Assembly: GCA_024641445.1 (NCBI GenBank)
Contig: JAHEDA010000026.1
Span: 1-15,731 of the forward strand
Direction of reading: 5' to 3'
Source: Gammaproteobacteria bacterium
GTDB taxonomy: Bacteria > Pseudomonadota > Gammaproteobacteria > UBA6429 > Thiohalophilaceae
Length of the DNA stretch: 15,731 bases
Part shown: one piece after another, positions 7,501 to 14,515 of the stretch
Position numbering within the stretch: the stretch's first letter is position 1
Layout of the letters: every line of letters begins with the position of its first letter
Position numbers and translations under genes: made by a program
The notes under the pieces: model-generated
Databases searched by the model: none
Told to the model about the DNA's origin: nothing
What the model saw: the letters and a program-made list of their open reading frames with translations, nothing else

Positions 7501-8337
7501 ATGACAATAAGACCGGGCCGGCGAATAGGCACAGAGCGGCTTTATAGAAGATTGTGCCTCAGGGCACTTTATCTTTACTTATCCAGATCGCGGGCCATTA
7601 TTTTCACCGTATTCATTGGGATTACCCCGCTGTATCAGGTGTATGCGGCGAGTGATGAGTTTGCTGAACCTCGCACGGTCAAGGTTGCCGAACCCTTTCT
7701 GGAGATGCGAACCGGTCCGGGGCGGGGATATCCAGTGTTTTTCGTGGTCGTACGTGATGCATGGATTACGATTGAGTTACGGAAAACGGACTGGTACCGG
7801 ATCAAAACCGCTGAGGGTAAGACGGGGTGGGTAGAGCGCCCGCAGTTGGAACAGACGCTGACCCCAAGTGGTGCGCCCACGCAGTTTGCCCAAACCACGC
7901 GTGATGAGTATTTGCAGCATGATTGGGAGCTGGCCTTAATGACCGGGGCGTTATCGAGCTCAACCATCCTCACCTTAAATGCGGCCCACAACTTTAATGA
8001 GAACCTGACGGTCGAGACATCTCTGTCACAGGTGCTGGGGGACCTTTCCAGTAGTTACCTTGTTGATGTGAATTTGTTGTCCTATCCCTTCCCGGAAGAT
8101 GAAATCTCCCCCTATTTTACCCTCGGGATGGGGATCATCTATGTGAATCCCCGAGCCATCCTGGCCCAGATAAAGGACACGACAAATATGCTCACCAATG
8201 TGGGAATAGGATTTAAGATGTATATGACCAGCACATTTTTCTTACGTGCCGAATATAAAAAGAACGTGATCTTTACCAGTGGTAATGCAAACCTGGAGAT
8301 GAATGAATGGAAAATTGGCGTTGGCGCCTTTTATTGA
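7501..8337 (+). CDS. SH3b domain fused to outer-membrane beta-barrel protein
   Basis: The protein has 278 aa. AGGG sits 3 nt before the ATG, a short spacing. An unusually long Arg-rich n-region (about 32 residues) precedes the hydrophobic stretch IIFTVFIGITPLYQVYAA, consistent with export. Residues about 58-117 form a bacterial SH3 domain (FLEMRTGPGRGYPVF, DWYRIKTAEGKTGWV), a fold that usually binds peptidoglycan or peptides. Residues about 125-278 alternate as in a small, perhaps 8-stranded, outer-membrane barrel and end in WKIGVGAFY, with the terminal aromatic residue used as a BAM signal. The gene follows the HzsA-related gene by 53 nt and overlaps the next barrel gene by 31 bp. Its likely role is a barrel that tethers or positions periplasmic partners. 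The substrate is unknown. Confidence 0.8.
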   Translation: MTIRPGRRIGTERLYRRLCLRALYLYLSRSRAIIFTVFIGITPLYQVYAASDEFAEPRTVKVAEPFLEMRTGPGRGYPVFFVVVRDAWITIELRKTDWYRIKTAEGKTGWVERPQLEQTLTPSGAPTQFAQTTRDEYLQHDWELALMTGALSSSTILTLNAAHNFNENLTVETSLSQVLGDLSSSYLVDVNLLSYPFPEDEISPYFTLGMGIIYVNPRAILAQIKDTTNMLTNVGIGFKMYMTSTFFLRAEYKKNVIFTSGNANLEMNEWKIGVGAFY

Positions 8338-8978
8338 GGGTGTGCGTGGGCGCGTCTCTGTTCGCCTTGCATGATCTCGTGGCCGCAGATGAGCAAAAGG
8401 TGATCCCCAATCTTGATACGCGTGCTGAGCAGTTGATACAGCCAGAGATAAAACGCACTGAATACCATAGCGTACGTATCAAGGCTGATGATTTTGAGGT
8501 GGGTGTATACACAGGGCTGCTTGCGGTCGAGGACTTTACCGTCAACTCGATGATCGGTGTGCGAGCCTCGTATCACATGACCGAGGACTTTTTCCTGGAG
8601 CTGGCCTATGGCGCTACCAAGGTCGGAAAGAGCAGCTACGAGCGTGGTACCTTTTCAGTGCTGACAGATGAAAAACGGAATCTGACGTATTATACGATCT
8701 CGATTGGTTACAACATGTTACCTGGCGAGGTCTTTATTGGCAGTAAAAAGGCGTTTAATACCGATCTTTATCTTGCAGCAGGGGTTGGAAGCGTCAAGTT
8801 TGCAGGCAATGAAGTGTTTGATCTTACCTATGGCTGGGGTTATCGCTTTGTCGCGGCAGACTGGTGGGATATCCATCTGGGCATGCGCGTACATTCTTTT
8901 GTCCAGCCAGACATTCAGGTTGGAGTATTGAATAGTACAAACATCGAACTACATACGGGTGTGGCCGTTTACTTTTAG
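8307..8978 (+). CDS. Small outer-membrane beta-barrel protein (OMP_myx_plus-like)
   Basis: The protein has 223 aa. The ATG at 8307 lies inside the end of the preceding gene with GGAG 4 nt upstream, so translation is probably coupled. The N-terminus MENWRWRLLLRVCVGASLFA is a Sec signal peptide ending near LVAADE. From about residue 60 to the end, alternating hydrophobic beta-strands with aromatic girdles (EVGVYTGLLAVEDFTVNSMI, FFLELAYGATKVG, LTYYTISIGYN, LYLAAGVGSVKF, WWDIHLGMRVHSFV) end in HTGVAVYF with a terminal Phe. This resembles the outer-membrane barrel family defined in Myxobacteria and other Proteobacteria (TIGR04565-type). It is probably an 8-strand barrel, too small to be a general porin, so a scaffold or sealing role beside the larger DUF3570 barrel is inferred. 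The stop is 12 nt before the TlpA gene. Confidence 0.82.
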   Translation: MENWRWRLLLRVCVGASLFALHDLVAADEQKVIPNLDTRAEQLIQPEIKRTEYHSVRIKADDFEVGVYTGLLAVEDFTVNSMIGVRASYHMTEDFFLELAYGATKVGKSSYERGTFSVLTDEKRNLTYYTISIGYNMLPGEVFIGSKKAFNTDLYLAAGVGSVKFAGNEVFDLTYGWGYRFVAADWWDIHLGMRVHSFVQPDIQVGVLNSTNIELHTGVAVYF

Positions 8979-8990
8979 ACGAGGTGTATT

Positions 8991-9500
8991 ATGAACATAA
9001 AATCTGCAAGTTTTCTAAGTGGCATGTTTCTGGCCGGGATGATGGCGATCTCATCGTTGGCAACGGCCTCAGAGACGCTCACTGGAGCGGCGCCCAATTT
9101 TACCCTCAAGGGTTCCGATGGCAAGAATCACAAATTAAGCGAGTATCGTGGCCAGGTCGTAATGTTGAACTTCTGGGCCTCCTGGTGTGGCCCTTGCCGT
9201 CAGGAAATGCCGCTGTTAGATGATATCTACAAGAAATATCAAAAGCTTGGTTTTGTCATACTCGGGGTGAATGTTGAAGAGGATTCCTCCAAGGCCAAGT
9301 CCATGCTGAAGACGGTTGGCGTGAGTTTTCCTGTCCTCTTCGATACAAGCAATAAGGTGAGCAAACAATATAACGTCGTGGCCATGCCAAGCTCGGTAAT
9401 GATAGACCGCAACGGTAATATGCGTTATCTGCATAAAGGCTATAAACCTGGTTATGAGCGGGACTATCTCAACCAGGTACGTGAGTTAGCACGGGAGTAA
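8991..9500 (+). CDS. TlpA/ResA-family thiol-disulfide oxidoreductase
   Basis: The protein has 169 aa. GAGG lies 6 nt before the ATG. Residues 1-26 are a signal peptide ending near LATASE, so the protein acts in the periplasm. The thioredoxin fold is clear: APNFTLKGSDGK at about 34-45, active site WCGPC at 65-69 and cis-Pro in VVAMPSS at 133. Length matches the family. TlpA/ResA/CcmG proteins reduce disulfides in periplasmic clients, often the CxxCH cysteines of apocytochromes before heme attachment. In this operon the clients could be the five CxxCH motifs of the neighbouring lipoproteins or the CGC tail of the DUF4266 protein encoded 2 nt downstream. The client assignment is inference. The family call is firm. 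Confidence 0.93.
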   Translation: MNIKSASFLSGMFLAGMMAISSLATASETLTGAAPNFTLKGSDGKNHKLSEYRGQVVMLNFWASWCGPCRQEMPLLDDIYKKYQKLGFVILGVNVEEDSSKAKSMLKTVGVSFPVLFDTSNKVSKQYNVVAMPSSVMIDRNGNMRYLHKGYKPGYERDYLNQVRELARE

Positions 9501-9502
9501 TC

Positions 9503-9721
9503 ATGCGTCTGACAATCGTAGTGTTGTTGTGCCTGCTCGGTGCCGGGTGTAGCAGTGTCGAACCCTGGGTAAAACCATATGAGCGGGCCAACCTTTCCGA
9601 CCCAATTATGAGTTTTGGGCGCGACCCGGTATCGAGTGCCTACATGGAACATGTCTACGAAGTGCGCGAAGGTGCACGCGGTGCATTGGGAGGGGCCGGT
9701 GGGGGTTGTGGTTGTAACTAG
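9503..9721 (+). CDS. DUF4266 small lipoprotein with Gly-rich CGCN tail
   Basis: The protein has 72 aa. GGGAG lies 5 nt upstream and the start is 2 nt after the TlpA stop. The signal peptide MRLTIVVLLCLLGAGC has a lipobox-like end with Cys16 as the likely lipidated residue. The mature peptide is about 57 residues: VEPWVKPYERANLSDPIM, then MEHVYEVREGARGALG, then a C-terminal GGAGGGCGCN with Cys69 and Cys71. This layout is typical of DUF4266, a family of unknown function regularly encoded just before DUF3570 barrels, as here. The CGC tail could bind metal, form a disulfide handled by TlpA, or carry a modification. None of these is shown. The final codons also contain the ribosome site of the next gene. 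Confidence 0.9.
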   Translation: MRLTIVVLLCLLGAGCSSVEPWVKPYERANLSDPIMSFGRDPVSSAYMEHVYEVREGARGALGGAGGGCGCN

Positions 9722-10847
9722 GCGTTTGCGTGTCTGGGGTCTGCTGGGGGCATTGTCAACGCTGACAATTACCTACGCGGCCGTGTTGCCGGAAGATCGC
9801 GCCGATCTCTTGTACCACTACTATAGCGGCGGTGGGGTTACCATCTCCGGTCCCTCACTCCTGGTACGCAAACAAGTGGGACAGAATTTTTCCCTTGTTG
9901 CAAATCAATACATGGACTATATCACCAGTGCCTCCATCGATGTTATGTCGTACGCGAGTCCATATAAAGAGCAACGCACTCAGCAGTCTCTAGGTGTTGA
10001 CTATCTCAATGGCAAGACCACCATGACTGCGAACTATACCTCCAGCATTGAAAGTGATTACAAGGCAGGTACAACAAGTTTTGGAGTTACACAGAGCATG
10101 TTTGGCGACCTCACTACGGTTACCTTGGGATATTCTCGAGGGGACGATATTGTTGGGCAGAGCACGGACCCGACATTTGCCAAGCCTGTGACACGGCAGA
10201 ATTTCCAACTTGGTATGTCGCAGATTTTCACCAAGAGTTTTCTGATGAACTTTGATCTCGAGACGATTACTGATGAAGGTTATCTTCATAACCCGTACCG
10301 GAATGTCCGATACTCGGATGGGGGTACAGGCTATACGCTTCAATCTGAGGTCTATCCAAATACCCATATCAGCAATACCGTGGCGGTGCGTGGCAAATAT
10401 TATTTGCCCTACCGTGCCGCAGCAGAGGCCGAAGTTAGAGGTTATGGTGATAGCTGGGGGGTGAATGCGGTATCTGGGATGGTGGGATATACCCAGCCTG
10501 CCTGGGATGACTGGATACTGGAATTCAAGTACCGACTGTACAACCAGGGGCAAGCGAGCTTTTACAGCGACTTGTTTCCCTATAAAGATGCCCAAAACTT
10601 CCTCGCGCGTGACAAGGAGCTAAGTGCTTATAGCTATAACATGATAACGGCAATGGCCTCCTATGAATTTGCCAAGGGCGGCTGGAGCTTCATCAATAAA
10701 GGAAGTGTCAACCTCTCGCTCTCGCATTTTCAGTTCGATTACCGCGATTTTAGGGATATTACAGTAAAGGGCTACACCGCCGGAAACGAGCCCCTCTACA
10801 AATTTTCCTCGAATGTGATGCAATTTTTCCTCTCCATTTGGTATTGA
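9699..10847 (+). CDS. DUF3570 outer-membrane beta-barrel protein
   Basis: The GTG at 9699 is preferred: GGAGG (9689-9693) lies 5 nt upstream and the product (382 aa) starts with VTRRLRVWGLLGALSTLTIT, a signal peptide ending near YAA. GTG 9708 is the alternative. The longer frame from 9615 would hide the signal peptide. The mature protein begins VLPEDRADLLYHYYSGGGVT, typical of DUF3570. It has many amphipathic beta-strands and ends in VMQFFLSIWY, a terminal-aromatic barrel signal. Length suits a large barrel of perhaps 16 or more strands. The coding start overlaps DUF4266 by 23 bp. DUF4266 and DUF3570 are a recurrent pair, often with a thioredoxin and sometimes with an ApbE flavin transferase, which is absent from this window. 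Its role is unknown. A conduit for metals, electrons or a small molecule across the outer membrane is inferred. Confidence 0.88.
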   Translation: MGVVVVTRRLRVWGLLGALSTLTITYAAVLPEDRADLLYHYYSGGGVTISGPSLLVRKQVGQNFSLVANQYMDYITSASIDVMSYASPYKEQRTQQSLGVDYLNGKTTMTANYTSSIESDYKAGTTSFGVTQSMFGDLTTVTLGYSRGDDIVGQSTDPTFAKPVTRQNFQLGMSQIFTKSFLMNFDLETITDEGYLHNPYRNVRYSDGGTGYTLQSEVYPNTHISNTVAVRGKYYLPYRAAAEAEVRGYGDSWGVNAVSGMVGYTQPAWDDWILEFKYRLYNQGQASFYSDLFPYKDAQNFLARDKELSAYSYNMITAMASYEFAKGGWSFINKGSVNLSLSHFQFDYRDFRDITVKGYTAGNEPLYKFSSNVMQFFLSIWY

Positions 10848-10947
10848 TCCAAACCCCGTCCTTAGACGAGCCCGATCTCTATATTGTTTGTCTTGAGATG
10901 CCCGTGACCACTTGTTATGGTGGAGTCTGGACGCAAGGAGATGAATT

Positions 10948-11334
10948 ATGGGTGAGGCAAGACAGGATTCGGGGGCCGAGATAAAACAGTCTCTCCGCCG
11001 CCGTGATAGTTGGCTACGTGGTGCTTACATCTTATTGTTTGCTGTTATCTACGGCGTGGCTGAGTTTGTGTTTTGGGTGGTGGTGTTATTCCAGTTTGGT
11101 TCGCTGTTGTTTACGGGCGGGCCCAATCTACGAGTCAGGGCCTTTAGTGATAGTCTCTGTCTCTTCCTGTATCAGGTATTGCAGTACATGAGCCTCAATA
11201 CCGAGGAGCGGCCCTACCCCTTCGGTGAATGGCCGGGTGATACCGCGAAGGATGCGGCGGCAGTCAAGGCCCCAGTGAGCAAGAAGAAACGTGCCACAAA
11301 GCACAGTTCTGCTACAGACGAAGGGGATAATTGA
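10948..11334 (+). CDS. DUF4389 domain-containing membrane protein
   Basis: The protein has 128 aa. AAGGAG lies 7 nt before the ATG. A hydrophilic Arg-rich N-terminus (SLRRRDSWLR) is followed by a membrane region at about 25-56 (GAYILLFAVIYGVAEFVFWV and following) and a second amphipathic segment at 67-82. The signature ERPYPFGEWP at 87-96 is characteristic of DUF4389. The tail is Lys/Ala-rich and cytoplasm-like. The function of the family is unknown. A 100-nt gap separates it from the DUF3570 gene, so it may belong to a separate unit with the downstream cyclopropane synthase (80 nt away). The two have no obvious biochemical link. Confidence 0.85.
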   Translation: MGEARQDSGAEIKQSLRRRDSWLRGAYILLFAVIYGVAEFVFWVVVLFQFGSLLFTGGPNLRVRAFSDSLCLFLYQVLQYMSLNTEERPYPFGEWPGDTAKDAAAVKAPVSKKKRATKHSSATDEGDN

Positions 11335-11414
11335 CCCTTGCCAGTCGGGCTGTGCTGCGTTAATTTTGGGATGGGTGAGGTTCTCAGGATGCCCGTACCA
11401 GACAAGGAGGGGCG

Positions 11415-12743
11415 ATGGCTTATCAACCAGAGCACACAGAATCAAACATGCTGGGGGACAGCGTTAAAACCGTCCCTCATGTATTGGGCTTGCATAAAAA
11501 GCCGGTGCATACCAGTAACGAGGCGAATGCGTTTGACCGCTGGATAGCCGAAAAGATGCTTCAGTTGATTGGCGCCCCACCTATCAGTATCGAGTTGTGG
11601 GATGGAAGTGTTATCGGTCCCAAGAATTCACGGCATATCCTGAGTCTCAATGACCGTTCAGCACTTTGGCAGCTCCTGATTGACCCGGAATACAATTTTG
11701 GCGACCTCTATAGCACCGAGCGTGCCGCGGTCGATACTCCATTACAATCCTTCCTTGTGGACGTCTATCTTGCCCTGCAACCGCAAAAACAGCGCGGTAT
11801 TCGGCGACATTTTCCAGAGTGGTTGCATCGCCCGCGTGGAAACACCCTGACTGGTTCTCAGGGCAATATTCATCACCACTATGATTTGGGTAACGAATTT
11901 TATAAGTTGTGGCTCGATACTGAGGCCATGCAATATACCTGCGCCTATTTCCCCGAACCCGCAATGACATTGGAGCAGGCGCAGATCGCAAAATTGCACC
12001 ACATTTGTCGAAAGCTGCAACTCAAGCCAGGCGATCGTGTGGTTGAGGCCGGTTGCGGCTGGGGTGGCCTGGCCCGTTTTATGGCCAGGCACTACGGTGT
12101 GACGGTGCATGCCTATAATATTTCACACCAGCAGGTCTTGTATGCGCGAGAGCGAGCTGCGCAGGAGGGCTTGTCTGACAATGTCACATACGTCGAAGAG
12201 GACTACCGCAATATCAGTGGCAAGTATGATGTATTTGTCTCGGTGGGAATGCTGGAGCACGTCGGGCGAGATCAGTATCAGGTGTTGGGTGAGGTGATTG
12301 CGCGGTGTCTCAAATCCAATGGTCGCGGGCTTGTGCACTCCATCGGCCGCAATCGACCTGGCCTTATGAATGCGTGGATAGAGAAGCGTATCTTCCCCGG
12401 TGCCTATCCTCCTTCTTTGAAAGAATTCATGGACATCTTCGAGCCCAACGGACTTTCGGTACAGGATGTGGAGAATCTGCGACTGCACTATGCCAAAACA
12501 CTGGAGCACTGGCTGTTACGTTTTGAGCAGCATGCCGAGCAGGTTCGGGAGATGTACGATGAGATATTTGTCCGGGCATGGCGCCTCTATCTCGCGGGAT
12601 CAATAGCAGCCTTTATGAGTAGTGATCTGCAACTGTTTCAGGTAGTCTTTAACCGGGCGCACAGTAATGTGTTGCCTTGGTCGCGTGCGCATGTTTATTC
12701 TGATGAGGCCCAGGGAATAAAATTGTCTGGTTCTCTCGAATAG
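11415..12743 (+). CDS. cfa: Cyclopropane-fatty-acyl-phospholipid synthase
   Basis: The protein has 442 aa. AAGGAGG lies 5 nt before the ATG. It transfers a methylene group from S-adenosylmethionine to the double bond of unsaturated acyl chains in membrane phospholipids. The N-terminal domain (to about 150) precedes the family motif HHHYDLGNEFYKLWLD (153-168). The SAM site is VVEAGCGWGGLARFMA (209-224). Residues matching the E. coli active site and bicarbonate site are all present by my alignment: Cys176 (MQYTCAYF), Glu281 (SVGMLEHVG), His308 and Ile310 (LVHSIG), and Tyr359 (LRLHYAKT). It is somewhat longer than E. coli Cfa (382 aa), mainly at the N-terminus. The enzyme is cytoplasmic and membrane-associated. 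The stop is one base from the stop of the convergent gene, with a terminator-like hairpin just beyond. Confidence 0.93.
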   Translation: MAYQPEHTESNMLGDSVKTVPHVLGLHKKPVHTSNEANAFDRWIAEKMLQLIGAPPISIELWDGSVIGPKNSRHILSLNDRSALWQLLIDPEYNFGDLYSTERAAVDTPLQSFLVDVYLALQPQKQRGIRRHFPEWLHRPRGNTLTGSQGNIHHHYDLGNEFYKLWLDTEAMQYTCAYFPEPAMTLEQAQIAKLHHICRKLQLKPGDRVVEAGCGWGGLARFMARHYGVTVHAYNISHQQVLYARERAAQEGLSDNVTYVEEDYRNISGKYDVFVSVGMLEHVGRDQYQVLGEVIARCLKSNGRGLVHSIGRNRPGLMNAWIEKRIFPGAYPPSLKEFMDIFEPNGLSVQDVENLRLHYAKTLEHWLLRFEQHAEQVREMYDEIFVRAWRLYLAGSIAAFMSSDLQLFQVVFNRAHSNVLPWSRAHVYSDEAQGIKLSGSLE

Positions 12744-12782
12744 GCTAGGCTGCGTGGCTAGCCTCGAATACCGAGGCCTTTT
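12742..12782 (+). terminator. Overlapping hairpins at convergent stops, probable terminator
   Basis: For rightward transcripts, GCCTCG (12761-12766) pairs with CGAGGC (12772-12777) around AATAC and is followed by C and four T (12779-12782), a short rho-independent-like terminator. A second stem, AGGCTAG (12742-12748) with CTAGCCT (12758-12764) and a 9-nt loop, overlaps both stop codons. The two stems share 12761-12764 and cannot form together. The second stem is symmetric and could also act leftward, but no T-tract follows on that side. Part of the structure lies inside the coding end of the convergent gene. Confidence 0.5.
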
Positions 12783-14304
12783 CCTCGTACATGCGGGCCT
12801 TTTCAGTGTGGCCTTGAGCTAAGAAATACTTGCCAATTGTCTTGCAGCCTTGGGCTGCGAGTGAAACCTTGAGCGTCATCGCCTTCTCCAGGAAACGTAT
12901 TCCATTATCATCACGATAGTCTAGCAGGATACGTCCAAGTGCGTACATGGCCTCGGCGTGTTTGGGTTGTTGTTGGATAATTTGTTTGTAGAGCATTACC
13001 GCGGCACGTTTACCCTGAAATTTCTCAGTGAGTCGTGCATAGCGCCAGAGTTCCTGTTCTGACAGGCTTACATGACGGGCCTTTTCTCGCAGTTTACTCC
13101 AGACTCGGTGTATGCGCGTGTTGCTGTCTTCATCCTGTGCCGGGTGGGTGCGTTGCCGCCAATCTTCATCCATTTGTTCGATTACTTTGCCATGCATGGC
13201 ATCAAAAAAACGGTGAGCGGCGGTCTCAAGTAGCAAGGGCACTGCGCGCAGTCGATGAATGGCGAGTGAGTCCATGTGTTCCTTGAGTGTAGGTTGTGGC
13301 AGCAGGCTTGATGGCGGGATCTGATAGAGTTGTTTCAATTGCTGGGTTGTCTGGGGTCGGTTCATAGCATTGCGTAAGAACTTTGCCATCATTGCATGTG
13401 GTGGGATGACCGGGGTACCCGAGGCGACAACCGAGGCCCGAATCCGCGGCCAGTAATCGTTTTGCAATAGATAGTCGCAAATTGCTGTGGCCTCAAGCAA
13501 TTCAGCTGTGTCGTCCGCGCATAGATGTTCAAGGATATAGCTGTTGGCCGCCAGGTCATCGCGTTTTGCCGCGGGCAAACTGAAGGCCTGAAACAGCGCG
13601 TTGTATCCCTGGAAGAGGTAGTGCATTGGCACTATTAGCGGTTTGGTTTTTGCTCGGCGTAGGGCACGGTGGTATTGCCACCACAATTGCCGATGTTGAT
13701 TAATTGCACCAAGCAGACGGTTGTGTCGGCGGCTGGCGCGTCCAAAGGTGCGTGCCAGTGCGCCGGTGAAGTGAATGGGGCGCATGGACTGCATCAATGG
13801 AAGTCCAATCACCAGGCTACGCGTAAACAGGATGGGTAGGCCAAAGCGTGGCGTACGCACGAGTTCGACCTCAAATCGGTGATTGAGTACGACCCGATCG
13901 ACGCCCCCCAGATCGGCGTGGTGTTGCAGGGTATCAATCTCCGTGAATAAAAGTGGCAGCTTCTGTGCGTCGAGCACAAGCCCTCGTGGCAGATTGAAAG
14001 GGAGCCGGGTGAGTGCGAGGCAACCGACTCCACCAAACAACATAAAACCCAGGCTTAGCAAGGGTGCCACAACATCTGTCATATGTAGAACGGCCGGGAT
14101 TGCCGTGGGTAGCATAAAAACACCGGCGACAAACATGAATGGATACGTTAGTAAGATGCCATATCCGAATAAGATGAGGGCGGTGGTGCTAATGAGATAG
14201 GCCCTCTCATTCCTTTGCGATACGCCCTCTGCCCATTGGCTGAGACGGTTCAGCAGGGGAGGGTGTTTTGACCCGGTCAGTAGTGGAATGTCGCCCTGTT
14301 CCAT
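12745..14304 (-). CDS. Membrane-anchored M48 peptidase-like protein lacking zinc motif, TPR-like tail
   Basis: The ATG at 14304 (519 aa) has AAAGGA 12 nt upstream and begins MEQGDIPLLTGSKHPPLL. A GTG at 14379 or an ATG at 14367 would add up to 25 residues. Two hydrophobic segments at about 37-65 and 80-100 suggest membrane anchoring. Residues about 130-210 follow the M48 peptidase pattern closely (VVLNHRFEVELVRTPRFGLP, LVIGLPLMQSM, then ALARTFGRASRRHNRL), but the zinc motif expected as HEFGH reads RTFGR at 185-189. The downstream Glu ligand region reads KRDDLAANS (247-255), without the usual ExxxD. The protein is therefore probably inactive as a protease and may bind or scaffold. The C-terminal 100 residues (AAVMLYKQIIQQQPKHAEAM, ALGRILLDYRDDNGIRFLEK) look like TPR repeats. 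The reading frame is intact, so this is not an ordinary pseudogene. Confidence 0.75.
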   Translation of the reverse strand: MEQGDIPLLTGSKHPPLLNRLSQWAEGVSQRNERAYLISTTALILFGYGILLTYPFMFVAGVFMLPTAIPAVLHMTDVVAPLLSLGFMLFGGVGCLALTRLPFNLPRGLVLDAQKLPLLFTEIDTLQHHADLGGVDRVVLNHRFEVELVRTPRFGLPILFTRSLVIGLPLMQSMRPIHFTGALARTFGRASRRHNRLLGAINQHRQLWWQYHRALRRAKTKPLIVPMHYLFQGYNALFQAFSLPAAKRDDLAANSYILEHLCADDTAELLEATAICDYLLQNDYWPRIRASVVASGTPVIPPHAMMAKFLRNAMNRPQTTQQLKQLYQIPPSSLLPQPTLKEHMDSLAIHRLRAVPLLLETAAHRFFDAMHGKVIEQMDEDWRQRTHPAQDEDSNTRIHRVWSKLREKARHVSLSEQELWRYARLTEKFQGKRAAVMLYKQIIQQQPKHAEAMYALGRILLDYRDDNGIRFLEKAMTLKVSLAAQGCKTIGKYFLAQGHTEKARMYEEKASVFEASHAA

Positions 14305-14515
14305 GTAGGGTTTATATCCTTTGCAATACTCAACTATGACCTTAGATGAAACCCCCAAGGCAGGCATGAACCGATTCACACTTTCTCTAGTCGAGGGCTA
14401 TTGTCAGAGCCGCTTTGTGACCGTGTGCAAACCTTTCTGACCTGACAAGGCGACGCGTGGATATAAACCCAGTGAGGAGGGTAGTAGACCAAACACGGTT
14501 GAGTCGGCACCGATT

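Noticed and set aside
9990..10595. 201-codon open frame on the minus strand
   Set aside because: It is antisense to the DUF3570 barrel gene. The product has no recognisable domain and the opposite strand is a coherent barrel protein.
1..10847. MtrCAB-type porin-multiheme electron conduit
   Set aside because: No protein has more than two CxxCH motifs and no decaheme cytochrome is present, so the known conduit type does not fit even if the role may be similar.
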